Assembly (NCBI RefSeq): GCF_021502655.1
Contig: NZ_JAKFFT010000002.1
Coordinates: 1,302,001-1,366,000 of the forward strand
Source of the DNA: Dyadobacter sp. CY347
Lineage (GTDB): Bacteria; Bacteroidota; Bacteroidia; Cytophagales; Spirosomataceae
DNA: 64,000 nt
Direction: 5' to 3'
In this document: positions 43,079-53,620 of the stretch, one piece after another
Position numbering within the stretch: the stretch's first letter is position 1
Layout: every line of letters starts with the position of its first letter
The notes under the pieces: model-generated
What the model was told of the DNA's origin: nothing
The model's database searches: none
Seen by the model: the letters and a program-made list of their open reading frames with translations, nothing else
Translations under genes and position numbers: made by a program

Positions 43079-44080
43079 TTAATATTCGCGACCTTTCCAG
43101 ATCGTTTTACTTGGGAGATAATAATTAATCAGCATAATAACCCCTATACTGATCATATAAAACCAGAAAAGCAGTGCGGCTTTCCAGAGATCGTATTGTT
43201 TGAGCATAAAAACGGCCGTGAGCGAAATGCCGGTCACCAGCGCATAATACTGCACCATGCTCGACAATACATTGATCGGAAACCATATGGAAACCAATAA
43301 CAATATCGGAACGATCAACGACGAAACGAAGAGGCTCAAACGAGTCAGCCAGTAGGAATCCATCACGCCGTGCATCCATCTTTTCCGTTGCCTTAATAAC
43401 TCCGGAAAAGTGTTCATAGGTTCCGAAATGCTGATTACTTCGGGTTTGTAGGCCATTTGAAAATCATAGCCTTGCTTCACGATGCCCATGAAAAGTGTGT
43501 AATCTTCGACGATCGAAAAGCCAATTTTTTCATAACCGCCGATCGCAAAATATGCGTCCCGAGTGACAGCCATATTGTTGCCCATCCCGGTTATGGGTAT
43601 CTTGAAAAGGGAGAAAAAGCGGGTTGCAGTCAAGGCAAACAGCCATTCCATCGAAAGCAGATCGGCCAGCAAATGAACGTGTTTCATCCTCGTTACCCCG
43701 ATAACAATGCCCGTATTCGCTTTGAAATGGGCAAGCATTTCGGAAATCCAGATGGGCTGGACAACAATGTCGGCATCGCAATAAAAAAAATATTCGCCTT
43801 TTGCTGCATGCGCCAGTTGCGCCAATACATTAGCCTTTCCCTTTAACCCAGCGACCTGACTGGTGATTTTGATGCTTCTAAACTGCGGCTTGTCGTAGAT
43901 GAAACTGGAAACCAGCTGATTTGTCTGGTCGTCGGAATCATCGTCGCCGACAATTATTTCAATATTTTCTTTCGGAAAATTGAGCTCGTGAAGTGATTGT
44001 AAACACCTTTCAATATTTTTTTCTTCGTTCCGTGCGGCGACGAGTACGCTTATTTGAATGCGATTGCCTGTTGGAAGCAT
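43079..44080 (-). CDS. Family 2 glycosyltransferase, membrane-bound
   Basis: 333 residues. A GT-A domain starts at ISVLVAARNEEKNIERCLQS, the metal motif is FFYCDADIVVQP, and IVEDYTLFMGIVKQGYDF leads to LLRQRKRWMHG, the QxxRW motif of processive enzymes. Three membrane helices close the protein. It resembles cellulose synthase/hyaluronan synthase-like enzymes. A polysaccharide deacetylase gene lies 53 bases upstream, so envelope polysaccharide modification is likely. Confidence 0.9.
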   Translation of the reverse strand: MLPTGNRIQISVLVAARNEEKNIERCLQSLHELNFPKENIEIIVGDDDSDDQTNQLVSSFIYDKPQFRSIKITSQVAGLKGKANVLAQLAHAAKGEYFFYCDADIVVQPIWISEMLAHFKANTGIVIGVTRMKHVHLLADLLSMEWLFALTATRFFSLFKIPITGMGNNMAVTRDAYFAIGGYEKIGFSIVEDYTLFMGIVKQGYDFQMAYKPEVISISEPMNTFPELLRQRKRWMHGVMDSYWLTRLSLFVSSLIVPILLLVSIWFPINVLSSMVQYYALVTGISLTAVFMLKQYDLWKAALLFWFYMISIGVIMLINYYLPSKTIWKGREY

Positions 44081-44132
44081 GTACTATTTCAAATGTTTGT
44101 TTAAGTAAAGTATTCAATATAAGCTTCTTAGC

Positions 44133-44756
44133 TTATTTCATTGCCAGCGCTTCAAACGAAAATCCCAGATTACTGAAATGGTCGAGGAACCTCGGAAGCG
44201 CATATTGCATATTAGCTGCGGCTTTAATGCTGTCGTGGAACAAAACAATTGAGCCAGGGCGCGCATAACGGACCGATTTCCTGAGACAAGTTTCCTGCGA
44301 AATCTCTTTGGAAAAATCCCCGCTCAGAACGTCCCACATAATGATCTTGCGGTCTTTTTTCACAATCCGAGACTGGCTTTTTGTCATTCTTCCATACGGC
44401 GGCCTGAAAAGGTTGGTCTGCACATTGAGCTGCGCATCACACTGCTTAATGTTGTCCAGATACAGGGCATCCTTTGTTTTCCAGCCATTCATGTGATTGA
44501 ATGTATGGTTGCCGATAGCATGCTGGTTATCAAGGAGTTTTTGGAAAATATCAGGATGCTTTTCAACATTGTTTCCAATGCAAAAAAACGTTGCCTTCGC
44601 GTTAAACTGGTTGAGCGTATCGATCACGAACTCCGTGATATCCGGAATAGGGCCATCGTCGAAAGTCAGGAAAATTTGCTTTTCGCGCGTGGGCATGCGC
44701 CAGATGAAATCCGGGAAAAATGCTTTCAGCCAAAAAGGTGAGTGGTGTAAGAACAT
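44133..44756 (-). CDS. Polysaccharide deacetylase (NodB family)
   Basis: About 207 residues from the ATG at 44756; an ATG at 44789 adds 11. Motifs: IFLTFDDGPIPD (catalytic Asp), IGNHTFNHMNGW (metal His pair), LFRPPYGRMTKSQ, and GSIVLFHDSIKAA. It removes acetyl groups from N-acetylglucosamine polymers or peptidoglycan. No signal peptide is clear. Transcribed with the glycosyltransferase. Confidence 0.92.
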   Translation of the reverse strand: MFLHHSPFWLKAFFPDFIWRMPTREKQIFLTFDDGPIPDITEFVIDTLNQFNAKATFFCIGNNVEKHPDIFQKLLDNQHAIGNHTFNHMNGWKTKDALYLDNIKQCDAQLNVQTNLFRPPYGRMTKSQSRIVKKDRKIIMWDVLSGDFSKEISQETCLRKSVRYARPGSIVLFHDSIKAAANMQYALPRFLDHFSNLGFSFEALAMK

Positions 44757-44811
44757 TCTATAATGGTGTCCGGCGCGAATATGGGCCAAATATAAAGGGT
44801 TATAAAATAAG

Positions 44812-44838
44812 AAGCTGCCCGTTTTGAGCAGCTTTCTT
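44812..44838 (-). terminator. Hairpin after gltD
   Basis: AAGCTGC (44812-44818) and GCAGCTT (44828-44834) form a 7-bp stem just beyond the gltD stop on the minus strand, followed by CTTATTTTATAA. A moderate terminator. Confidence 0.5.
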
Positions 44839-44880
44839 ACTAATAAAATTGAGCGATTATCTTAAATCATTTGCATTGGA

Positions 44881-46389
44881 TCAGGCATGTGCGAATGCTG
44901 GATTGAACATAGAAACCGCTTTTGCTTCCAAAAACGACTGTCCCATCAAATATTCATCCACAGCTCTTGCTGCTTCACGGCCTTCGCTGATGGCCCAAAC
45001 CACAAGTGATTGTCCACGGCGGCAGTCGCCCGCAGCGAATACTTTTTCATTGGAAGTGGATTGGTAACCATTGGTTTTAATGTTACCGCGTTCATCAAAC
45101 TCAACGTCCAGGTCATTCAGCAAACCTTCTTGTTGCGGATGCAAAAATCCGGCGGCAAGGAATGCAAGGTCGCAAGGAATGTTTCTTTCGCTTCCGGCCA
45201 CTTCTTTCATTTGCATACGGCCCGTTTCAGGATCTTTTTGCCAGTCGAGGTCAACGATCTTCAATTCTTTCAAATTGCCATTCTCATCGCCTACAAATTC
45301 TTTTGTATTAATAGACCAATGTCTGTCGCAGCCTTCCTCGTGCGAAGTCGACGTCCGCAGCATCATCGGCCAGTTCGGCCAAGGCGTGCTTGCATCGCGG
45401 TCTTTTGGGGGAATTGGCATTAATTCAATTTGGGTAATTGAAGTTGCGCCATGACGTCCGGAAGTTCCTACACAGTCAGATCCTGTGTCACCGCCACCGA
45501 TCACAACTACGTGTTTGTCTTTGGCAATGATCTGTCCATTCGTATAAGGAGCGCCGCGGTGGTCCACTTCCGGGTTAATGCCGGCGTTGCGTTTGTTTTG
45601 TTGACTAAGAAATTCCATCGCAAAATGAACGCCTTTCAGATGGCGGCCTTCGATTTTCACATCTCTTGGAACCGTTGAACCCATGGTTAGCAAAACCGCA
45701 TCGAACTCATCAAGCAGTTCATTCGCTTTCACCGTTACGCCTACATTTACATTCGTGCGGAATTCGACGCCTTCGGCTTCCATCACCGCCAAACGACGGT
45801 CGATAATGCTTTTTTCTAATTTAAAATCAGGAATTCCGTAACGAACCAGTCCACCGATTTTGTCAGCCCGTTCCATCAAAACTACTCCGTGTCCGGCTTG
45901 ATTAAGCTGGTAAGCAGCAGCCATTCCCGCAGGTCCTGAACCCACAACGGCAATCTTTCTGCCTGTGCGGAATTTAGGTATTCTTGGTTTAACAAGATTG
46001 AGCTCAAAAGCTTTTTCAATGATCGCTTTTTCAATGTATTCAATCGCAACCGGCGGCTTGTTAATGCCTAGCACGCAAGAAGCTTCGCATGGAGCAGGGC
46101 AAATGCGACCTGTGAACTCAGGGAAGTTATTGGTTGACGATAAGATTTCGTAAGCCAGCGCCCAGTTTTCATCATACACCGCATCGTTAAACTCAGGGAT
46201 AATGTTGCCCAGCGGACAGCCATTGTGGCAAAAAGGAATTCCGCAGTCCATACAACGGGCTGCCTGCTGTTTGGAATGAGAGTCGGTAGGGGCAGTTTCA
46301 ATCTCACGGTAATCCGAAAGACGTTCATCAATGCTTCTCTTCTTTGGCAACTCCCTTTCAAACTCCAAAAATCCGGTTGGTTTTCCCAT
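44881..46389 (-). CDS. gltD: Glutamate synthase small subunit
   Basis: 502 residues. An N-terminal cysteine-rich Fe-S part (RCMDCGIPFCHNGCPLGNII, then RICPAPCEASCVLG) is followed by an FAD fold (KIAVVGSGPAGMAAAYQLNQ) and an NADPH fold (VVVIGGGDTGSDCVGTSGRH). It supplies electrons to GltB, which turns glutamine and 2-oxoglutarate into two glutamates. It lies 63 bases after gltB on the same strand. Confidence 0.96.
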   Translation of the reverse strand: MGKPTGFLEFERELPKKRSIDERLSDYREIETAPTDSHSKQQAARCMDCGIPFCHNGCPLGNIIPEFNDAVYDENWALAYEILSSTNNFPEFTGRICPAPCEASCVLGINKPPVAIEYIEKAIIEKAFELNLVKPRIPKFRTGRKIAVVGSGPAGMAAAYQLNQAGHGVVLMERADKIGGLVRYGIPDFKLEKSIIDRRLAVMEAEGVEFRTNVNVGVTVKANELLDEFDAVLLTMGSTVPRDVKIEGRHLKGVHFAMEFLSQQNKRNAGINPEVDHRGAPYTNGQIIAKDKHVVVIGGGDTGSDCVGTSGRHGATSITQIELMPIPPKDRDASTPWPNWPMMLRTSTSHEEGCDRHWSINTKEFVGDENGNLKELKIVDLDWQKDPETGRMQMKEVAGSERNIPCDLAFLAAGFLHPQQEGLLNDLDVEFDERGNIKTNGYQSTSNEKVFAAGDCRRGQSLVVWAISEGREAARAVDEYLMGQSFLEAKAVSMFNPAFAHA

Positions 46390-46452
46390 TCTTATATTGC
46401 TTATTAAATCGTTATTCTAATGAAAAATGACTGCTTTAATGTTGGTAACCGC

Positions 46453-49400
46453 TTATTGATGAACTACATCCACCACGATATCTTTGTAAACCACATTTTT
46501 ATCCGCAATCTGCTGTGCAAGCGTAATGTTGCGTCCTTCCAATGCCTTCTTGAAATCCGCAGGCAGCACTTTCACAAATTGCTTAACTGACTGTTCCCAG
46601 TTCTGGATCAGCTGGAATGCAATGTTGCTGGTCGTGTATTGGAAATGTTTATCCAGATATTCACGCAGGATGCCCTGATCTTCTTCATTCAATGGATCGA
46701 GCGAAACCATTTCCATGTTCACTTTTTCTTTAAATGTGCCGTTTTTATCCAAAACATAAGCCACACCGCCAGACATCCCCGCAGCGAAGTTTCTTCCTGT
46801 GTCACCAAGGATCACAGCCAAACCACCTGTCATATATTCCAAACCATGGTCACCAACACCTTCTACAACTACTTTTGCACCTGAGTTACGCACGCAGAAA
46901 CGCTCTCCGGCAGTTCCCCGAATATAAGCATCACCCGAAGTAGCGCCGTAAAAAGCAACGTTACCAATGATAATGTTCTCTTCCGGCTTGAATTTCGAAT
47001 CGCGGTCTGGATAAACGATCAGCTCGGCACCGCAAAGGCCTTTTCCGAAATAATCATTGGCATCACCTTCCAGTTCCAGACGAAGTCCGGCTGTGTTGAA
47101 TGCACCAAAACTTTGTCCGGCAGTGCCGCGGAATTTGAAATGAATGTTTCCTTTTGGAAGCCCCGGTCCGCCGTATTTCTTAGAAATTTCATTCGAAAGC
47201 ATTGTGCCCACCGAACGGTTCAGGTTATTTAATGCAAACTCAGCATAAATTTCCTCCTGACTATCCAATGCGGGTTGCGCTGCTTTGATCAGATCCCAGT
47301 CAATAATGCTATCAATACCATGATCCTGCTCTTCCTGCTTGAATTGAGCCACTGAAAGATCACCTTCTTTATACAAGATGGCGTCAAAATTCAGGTTTTT
47401 GTATTTCCAATGTTTGATATCGTTACGCAGTTCAAGATATTGAGCCTGGCCAACCATCTCATTTACAGTCCTGAAACCAAGTTGTGCCATAATCTCGCGC
47501 AACTCTTCGGCCATGAAATGGAACATGTTCACCACGTGCTCAGGCTTACCTGTGAACAACGCGCGCAATTCTTTATTCTGTGTTGCTACGCCGACTGGGC
47601 AAGTGTTCAAATGGCATTTGCGCATCATAATGCAACCTGCCGCAACCAATGCAGCAGTCGCCACGCCCCATTCTTCCGCTCCCAGCATCGCCGCAATCGC
47701 AAGGTCACGACCTGTACGAAGCTGACCGTCAGCCTGAACGGTTACACGTCCGCGCAATTTGTTTTTAACCAAAGTCTGATGCGTTTCCGCAAGACCTAGT
47801 TCCCAAGGCAAACCTGCGTGACGAATCGAGCTCAATGGTGAAGCGCCCGTTCCACCGTCATAACCGGAGATCAGAATGTGGTCCGCATGTGCTTTCGCCA
47901 CACCCGAAGCAACCGTTCCAACGCCCGCCTCAGAAACCAGTTTCACACTGATACGCGCCTGACGGTTTGCATTTTTAAGGTCAAAAATCAACTGAGCCAA
48001 ATCCTCAATCGAATAAATATCATGGTGGGGCGGGGGAGAGATCAAGCCTACGCCCGGCGTCGAATGACGCGTACGGCCGATCCAGTCGTCCACTTTGAAA
48101 CCTGGAAGCTGTCCACCTTCACCTGGTTTTGCGCCTTGCGCTGTTTTAATCTGTAATTCGCCGGCATTGCTTAGATAATGGCTCGTAACCCCGAAACGTC
48201 CCGAAGCAACCTGCTTAATCTGCGAATTCATGCTGTCGCCGTTCGCCAGAGGCTTATAACGCAATTCGTCTTCGCCGCCTTCTCCCGAGTTGGATTTTCC
48301 ACCGATCCGGTTCATCGCAACGGCCAATGTGGTATGCGCTTCCCACGAAATAGACCCAAATGACATGGCCCCCGTAGCAAAGCGTTTGAAGATGCTTTCC
48401 ACCGGCTCCACTTCTTCAATCGGAATTGACGTTCCTTTTTTGAAACGAAGCAATCCGCGAAGCGTTAACGCCTTATGGCTCTGATCATCAATCAGTTTAG
48501 AGTATTTCTTGAATGTTTCGTAGCAATTAGTTTTTGTAGATTGCTGTAACAAATGCACAGAAGCCGGGTTGAAAATGTGCGCTTCTCCGCGTTGTTTCCA
48601 TTGGTAAAATCCGCCCACTTCCAGCTTCGGTTTTGAATCCGGTGTTTCGTGGTAAGCCACTTTGTGACGCACCAGGATTTCACGCGCAATCTCGGAAATG
48701 CCCATGCCGCTGATGCGGGAAATGGTTCCTGTAAAATATTTGTCAACCACATCTTTGTTCAAACCAACGCATTCGAAGATCTGCGCGCCTTGGTAAGACT
48801 GCAATGTAGAAATTCCCATTTTTGAGAAGATCTTCAAAAGCTCCTTATTAATGGCCTTAATGTAGTTGTAATGTAATTTTTCGTCCGTAAACTCACCTTC
48901 GATCATTCTCTGGCGGTTCATGAAAGAAAGCGTTTCAAATGCCATATAAGGACAAATTCCCGCAGCACCATAACCGATCAATGCGGCAACATGGTGTGTT
49001 TCCCAAACGTCACCCGCTTCAACCAATAACCCCACTTTGCCTCTCAATCCTTCACGGATCAAATGGTGGTGAATGGTTGCAGTCGCTAATAGAGAAGGAA
49101 TTGGCGCGTGATCCGAGTCAATCGCACGGTCGGAAAGGATCAGGATTTCGAATCCATCATCAATTGCGTCCGTTGCATAACGGCAAATGCGCTCCAATGC
49201 TCTTTCAAGCGCTTTTCCGCCTTCGTCAGCACGGAAATAGGTGTTGATTGTTTTCGCCTGAAAACCGTCTTTATCTACAAAACGCAGTTTATCAAACTCC
49301 TGCACCGACAAAATCGGATGCGGAAGCGCGATCTGGCGACAATGTTTCGGCGTCTCAGTTAATATGTTTTCAGTTCCACCCACAAATGAGATCAGCGACA

Positions 49401-51036
49401 TAATCGAACGTTCGCGGATCGAGTCAATCGGTGGGTTGGTAACTTGTGCAAAAAGTTGTTTGAAATAATTAGACAAATGCTGGCTTTGCTCGGAAAGCAC
49501 CGCCAAAGGCACATCCGTTCCCATCGAACCGATCGCCTCTTGTCCAGTCTGGCCCATAGGAGCCAAAATCATCCGCAAATCTTCCGATGTATAACCAAAG
49601 GCAACCTGACGTTTCAGCAATGCATTGTCGTCATAAGCACGGTAAGTTCTGATCGGATGATCCAATTGATCCACGTGCAACTTGTTATCATCCAGCCATT
49701 TCTGATAAGGTTGGCCTGAGCAAACTGCTGCTTTAATTTCTTCATCTGGAATGATGCGACCTTGCTCCATATCAACGACGAACATGCGTCCTGGCTGCAA
49801 ACGACCTTTGGTAACAACCCTTGACTGATCCACATCCAAAACCCCAGCCTCAGACGCCATAATGATCGTATCGTCGTCCAAAACCCAGTAACGAGAAGGA
49901 CGAAGACCATTACGGTCTAGCGTTGCGCCCACCATTTTACCATCCGTGAACGAAATGGAAGCCGGTCCATCCCAAGGCTCCATCATCGCAGCATTGTATT
50001 CATAAAATGCTTTGCGTTCAGGGTCCATTTGCTCATTTCCGTCCCAGGCTTCGGGAATCAGCATCATCATGACGTGTGGCAATGAGCGGCCCGAAAGGTG
50101 CAGCAATTCAATGGCATTGTCCAGGTTTGCCGAGTCAGATTGGTTTCTGTCGCAAATCGGAACGATCATGTCCATTTCTTCTTTTGTAAAAAACTCAGAA
50201 GCAAATGACTTCTCTCCGGCACGGATCCAGTTCACATTTCCTTTTACAGTGTTGATCTCACCATTGTGTGCAATGTAGCGGAACGGCTGAGCAAGCTCCC
50301 AAGACGGGAATGTGTTCGTTGAGAAACGCGAGTGAACAACCGCAAGGGCCGAAACTACCGATTCGTTTTCAAGATCCGGGAAGTAGTATTTAAGCTGGGC
50401 AGTCGTAAGCTGGCCCTTATAAGAGATCGTGCGGCATGAAAGCGAGGAGTAGTAAAAGCTTCTGCCAACGCCGATCACAGTATCCTTAATCATCCGCGCA
50501 GTAACCTGGCGAAGAATATATAGTTTTCTTTCAAAACCAAGATCATCCGTAACCTCGTCCGGACGCTTGATGAATATTTGCTCCACATACGGTTCCACAG
50601 ACAATGAGCCTTCGCCCAATGTGTTATTCAATGTGGGCACCTTTCTGTAACCTAATATATGTAATCCAAGTTTTTTGGCTTTGCGGCTCAGAATGTCGCG
50701 GCACTCTTCGCGCATGGTTTCGTTGCCCGGGAAAAACACCATCCCAACACCATACTCACCAGCTGGTGACAATTGAAAACCAAGTTTGGAACATTCTTCA
50801 ACAAAGAACTCGTGTGGAATCTGAATCAAAATGCCTGCACCATCACCCGTGTTCGGATCGAAACCGGTAGCACCCCTATGCTCCATGCGTTCGAGCATGT
50901 GAATGGCGTCCGCCACGATCTGGTGTGACTTGCGGCCCTTGATGTTAGCCCGGAAACCTATACCACATGCATCATGCTCAAATTCCGGACGGTACAGTCC
51001 CTGATTTTCTACCATTGGTTCAGACATTTGCGACAT
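46453..51036 (-). CDS. gltB: Glutamate synthase large subunit
   Basis: 1527 residues. The short propeptide ends before Cys24 (FEHDACGIGFRANIKG), the N-terminal glutaminase nucleophile. Then come the class II amidotransferase domain, the central domain, the FMN-binding synthase barrel (SGYDGGTGASPLSSIRHAGL and 3Fe-4S cysteines in CIMMRKCHLNTCPVG), and the GXGXG beta-helix at the end. All domains appear intact. With gltD it forms the NADPH-GOGAT operon. Confidence 0.97.
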   Translation of the reverse strand: MSQMSEPMVENQGLYRPEFEHDACGIGFRANIKGRKSHQIVADAIHMLERMEHRGATGFDPNTGDGAGILIQIPHEFFVEECSKLGFQLSPAGEYGVGMVFFPGNETMREECRDILSRKAKKLGLHILGYRKVPTLNNTLGEGSLSVEPYVEQIFIKRPDEVTDDLGFERKLYILRQVTARMIKDTVIGVGRSFYYSSLSCRTISYKGQLTTAQLKYYFPDLENESVVSALAVVHSRFSTNTFPSWELAQPFRYIAHNGEINTVKGNVNWIRAGEKSFASEFFTKEEMDMIVPICDRNQSDSANLDNAIELLHLSGRSLPHVMMMLIPEAWDGNEQMDPERKAFYEYNAAMMEPWDGPASISFTDGKMVGATLDRNGLRPSRYWVLDDDTIIMASEAGVLDVDQSRVVTKGRLQPGRMFVVDMEQGRIIPDEEIKAAVCSGQPYQKWLDDNKLHVDQLDHPIRTYRAYDDNALLKRQVAFGYTSEDLRMILAPMGQTGQEAIGSMGTDVPLAVLSEQSQHLSNYFKQLFAQVTNPPIDSIRERSIMSLISFVGGTENILTETPKHCRQIALPHPILSVQEFDKLRFVDKDGFQAKTINTYFRADEGGKALERALERICRYATDAIDDGFEILILSDRAIDSDHAPIPSLLATATIHHHLIREGLRGKVGLLVEAGDVWETHHVAALIGYGAAGICPYMAFETLSFMNRQRMIEGEFTDEKLHYNYIKAINKELLKIFSKMGISTLQSYQGAQIFECVGLNKDVVDKYFTGTISRISGMGISEIAREILVRHKVAYHETPDSKPKLEVGGFYQWKQRGEAHIFNPASVHLLQQSTKTNCYETFKKYSKLIDDQSHKALTLRGLLRFKKGTSIPIEEVEPVESIFKRFATGAMSFGSISWEAHTTLAVAMNRIGGKSNSGEGGEDELRYKPLANGDSMNSQIKQVASGRFGVTSHYLSNAGELQIKTAQGAKPGEGGQLPGFKVDDWIGRTRHSTPGVGLISPPPHHDIYSIEDLAQLIFDLKNANRQARISVKLVSEAGVGTVASGVAKAHADHILISGYDGGTGASPLSSIRHAGLPWELGLAETHQTLVKNKLRGRVTVQADGQLRTGRDLAIAAMLGAEEWGVATAALVAAGCIMMRKCHLNTCPVGVATQNKELRALFTGKPEHVVNMFHFMAEELREIMAQLGFRTVNEMVGQAQYLELRNDIKHWKYKNLNFDAILYKEGDLSVAQFKQEEQDHGIDSIIDWDLIKAAQPALDSQEEIYAEFALNNLNRSVGTMLSNEISKKYGGPGLPKGNIHFKFRGTAGQSFGAFNTAGLRLELEGDANDYFGKGLCGAELIVYPDRDSKFKPEENIIIGNVAFYGATSGDAYIRGTAGERFCVRNSGAKVVVEGVGDHGLEYMTGGLAVILGDTGRNFAAGMSGGVAYVLDKNGTFKEKVNMEMVSLDPLNEEDQGILREYLDKHFQYTTSNIAFQLIQNWEQSVKQFVKVLPADFKKALEGRNITLAQQIADKNVVYKDIVVDVVHQ

Positions 51037-51434
51037 TAATCGAAGATTCTAGAGTTGACAAATTCGTAAATAGAATTTGTTTAAATAAGCAATTAAAAAT
51101 TTTTAAGAAAGTGCCATCCCGTTATGAATTGGGTAAAGCCACGCAAGATAACCATAAAAGATATTTGGCCGAATAAGGAAATGGCAAAATTTTCTAGCTG
51201 TGCAGCATTTTGATTTTTTTATTACAATTAATATAGAAATATTGATAGAATGATCAGTGCTTATAGTGATTAGTTGCCAAAATCATAATCAAAAACCACC
51301 ATAAAGCCATCTTACCTAAATCCAAATATCGTCTTGTTAAAATAATAAAACTTTCTTAATCAACCAAAAAAAACGTCCGGACTTTGAAAAGCCGGACGTT
51401 TGTATTTAGTAACATTAATCTATAAAAGCGTTGG
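51037..51434. other. Intergenic between gltB start and the STAS gene
   Basis: About 400 bases holding the gltBD promoter region (minus strand) and, at the STAS end, a terminator hairpin. No other feature was found. Confidence 0.4.
51371..51402 (-). terminator. Rho-independent terminator after the STAS gene
   Basis: AACGTCCGG (51372-51380) pairs with CCGGACGTT (51392-51400). On the minus strand the stem is followed by TTTTTTTTGG, so it terminates the STAS transcript. Confidence 0.85.
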
Positions 51435-51857
51435 TTAAGGCTCTTTGGATTCAGTTACATTGTCGTAATCTTCATCATCGTAGCCATCGTCACCGGCGCC
51501 GAATTCGTTTTCCAGGCTGTGCATGAAAATCGCGTCAATAGCTTCTTCCTTGGTCGGCAGCACTTGCATATCGGGAACTTTAAGATCTTCCAGCAAGTCC
51601 ATAAAATCGTCGTCCCGGGTTACAATCACAAGCAGGCCGAGGTCATTGGTGCATAGCCAATTGATTTTTTTCAAAATCGTGGTTCCAGCGGCATCCACCG
51701 ACTTTACCGGCTGCATATTCACAATCAGATTGTGATATCCTTCGCGAAAAATGCCCTTCGCCGTTTCCTCAAATGCTGCCGGAACATCCCCCGCAAATGC
51801 AGGTTCTTCCAGCTCGATATATACAAATTGTTCTTTCTTTTCCAGTTTATAGTTCAT
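51435..51857 (-). CDS. STAS domain protein with acidic tail
   Basis: 140 residues. The STAS/anti-sigma-antagonist fold is seen in [20 protein letters not shown], where SVDAAG holds the usual phospho-acceptor region (Ser at about 54), and [18 protein letters not shown]. The last ~25 residues are highly acidic ([20 protein letters not shown]). It may be a single-domain anti-sigma antagonist or a regulator of another kind; no partner kinase is adjacent. Confidence 0.8.
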   Translation of the reverse strand: MNYKLEKKEQFVYIELEEPAFAGDVPAAFEETAKGIFREGYHNLIVNMQPVKSVDAAGTTILKKINWLCTNDLGLLVIVTRDDDFMDLLEDLKVPDMQVLPTKEEAIDAIFMHSLENEFGAGDDGYDDEDYDNVTESKEP

Positions 51858-51913
51858 TTCAATTTTTTGTTTTGTTCAAACAAGATTTTTAATAAAATAT
51901 CAACAGAATGTGC

Positions 51914-52849
51914 TTATAGTGCTCTCAAAATCGCGTTTTCAATGCGTTTCAATGGATTGTCCAGGTTGTTCTTCTGAAATTTATTGCCCGTCACTTTTTC
52001 AAAAAGCTCAATGTAACGGTCGGAGATCAGCTGAATGCGTTCGTCATCCATTACCGGCACATTCTGGCCTTCTTTTCCCTGGAAACCATTCTGAATGAGC
52101 CACTCCCTTACAAATTCCTTGCTAAGCTGTTTTTGGGGAAGTCCTGCCCGCTGGTTTTCCGCATATACGTCTGCATAGAAATAGCGCGAGGAATCCGGCG
52201 TATGGATTTCGTCAATCAGATAAATGACGCCATCCAATTGCCCAAACTCATATTTTGTATCCACCAAAATCAAACCCTGATCCGCGGCCATTTCCGTTCC
52301 TTTTGCAAACAGGGCCAGCGTATATTTTTCCAAATGTTCGTAATCGTCTGCACTTACCAGCCCTTGTGCAAGGATTTCTTCGCGGGAAATGTCCTCATCG
52401 TGACCTTCGTGCGCCTTGGTTGTCGGCGTAATGATCGGTTCCGGAAGCTTATCATTTTCTTTCAATCCATCGGGCAACGAAACGCCGCAAACGGAGCGCT
52501 TACCTGCTGAATATTCCCGCCACGCGTGCCCGGCCAGATATCCTCTCACAACCATTTCAACCGGATATGCCTGGCATTTCAGGCCAATGCTCACATTCGG
52601 GTCCGGCACTTCTTCCAGCCAGTTCGGGACGATGCCAGACGTTGCATTCAGGAAATGCGCGGCTATCTGGTTCAACACCTGACCTTTATAGGGAATTGCC
52701 CGAGGCAAAATGACGTCGAAAGCGGAAATGCGATCGCTGGCAACCATGACAAGTTTTTTTTCAAAGGAGTAAACGTCGCGTACTTTGCCTTTGTAAAACC
52801 CTGTCTGGCCTGGAAATTGAAAGTTGGTTTCTGGGATGCTATTCATCAT
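51914..52849 (-). CDS. purC: Phosphoribosylaminoimidazole-succinocarboxamide synthase
   Basis: 311 residues: [20 protein letters not shown] at the ATP end, [40 protein letters not shown], and [11 protein letters not shown]; all are SAICAR synthase signatures of the long (PurC/ADE1-like) form. It catalyses the eighth step of purine synthesis. It lies 13 bases after the BatC gene and probably shares its transcript. Confidence 0.96.
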   Translation of the reverse strand: MMNSIPETNFQFPGQTGFYKGKVRDVYSFEKKLVMVASDRISAFDVILPRAIPYKGQVLNQIAAHFLNATSGIVPNWLEEVPDPNVSIGLKCQAYPVEMVVRGYLAGHAWREYSAGKRSVCGVSLPDGLKENDKLPEPIITPTTKAHEGHDEDISREEILAQGLVSADDYEHLEKYTLALFAKGTEMAADQGLILVDTKYEFGQLDGVIYLIDEIHTPDSSRYFYADVYAENQRAGLPQKQLSKEFVREWLIQNGFQGKEGQNVPVMDDERIQLISDRYIELFEKVTGNKFQKNNLDNPLKRIENAILRAL

Positions 52850-52862
52850 TTTATAGTAAAAA

Positions 52863-53582
52863 TTACCACTCTATTTCGTCTTGTTTTGCAGTTTTTTGCT
52901 TGTATTGCTTCCTTCTGAGCTGGTAAATATATTGCGATTCGTTTGATTTCATGGCATCCAATATCGCACGCGCCTGTTCCTCAGACATATTCATTTCGCG
53001 CAAACTTTTCAGCAATTCCTCCTTTTGAATGTCTTCGGCAACTTCCCTGGTTTCAGGTTTCGGTTCTGGCGGCGGCTGGTTACTGGTTTCGGCAATCGCG
53101 TCACGTTCCGATTTTTTCTTCTTGTTATTGAGGTTAGAAGGCTTGTCAAATCCTGAAAATGCTTTTTTCAAAACAATGTAATTACTCCTCGCCAAATCAT
53201 TGCCTGGTTCGAGGCGTAGCGCGGTTTTCAGATAGTCCAGTGCATTCGCAGTATCCTTCTGACTGACTTTGATCAATGCGATCTGGCTGTTGGCAATGGA
53301 TGCAATGGTGTTATTATCAATCTGATCCAGCAGCTGATAATGTTTGAGCGCCAGCTTATAATTGCCCATTTGGTAATACGAATGTGCCAGATTAAGCCGT
53401 GCAGCCGGGTCCGAAAAAATGGAACCGTATGTAATCTGATAATACAGTTCTGCCGATTGCTTGTATTGTTTGTTGTTATACGCCTGTTCCGCACCTAATT
53501 TTCGCTCATTTGCCTTGGTAATGGAATCGAAAGTCCGATTATCCCAAAGCCAGAGCAAAACGTAAAGAATAATGGCGGTCAT
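52863..53582 (-). CDS. TPR protein, BatC-like
   Basis: 239 residues: one membrane helix ([15 protein letters not shown]) then three to four tetratricopeptide repeats ([20 protein letters not shown], then [20 protein letters not shown]) and a charged, low-complexity tail ([10 protein letters not shown] ... [13 protein letters not shown]). It occurs next to the VWA protein and matches the BatC member of the Bat (Bacteroides aerotolerance) operon; no BatA, BatD or BatE is visible before the tRNA cluster. Confidence 0.78.
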   Translation of the reverse strand: MTAIILYVLLWLWDNRTFDSITKANERKLGAEQAYNNKQYKQSAELYYQITYGSIFSDPAARLNLAHSYYQMGNYKLALKHYQLLDQIDNNTIASIANSQIALIKVSQKDTANALDYLKTALRLEPGNDLARSNYIVLKKAFSGFDKPSNLNNKKKKSERDAIAETSNQPPPEPKPETREVAEDIQKEELLKSLREMNMSEEQARAILDAMKSNESQYIYQLRRKQYKQKTAKQDEIEW

Positions 53583-53620
53583 AGGCGGTCACAGTGAGAC
53601 GCAAAAATAAGCATTGATCT

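Noticed and set aside
46639..50870. Many plus-strand frames over gltB
   Set aside because: They are antisense shadows of the long gltB gene, with arginine/histidine-rich composition and no domains.
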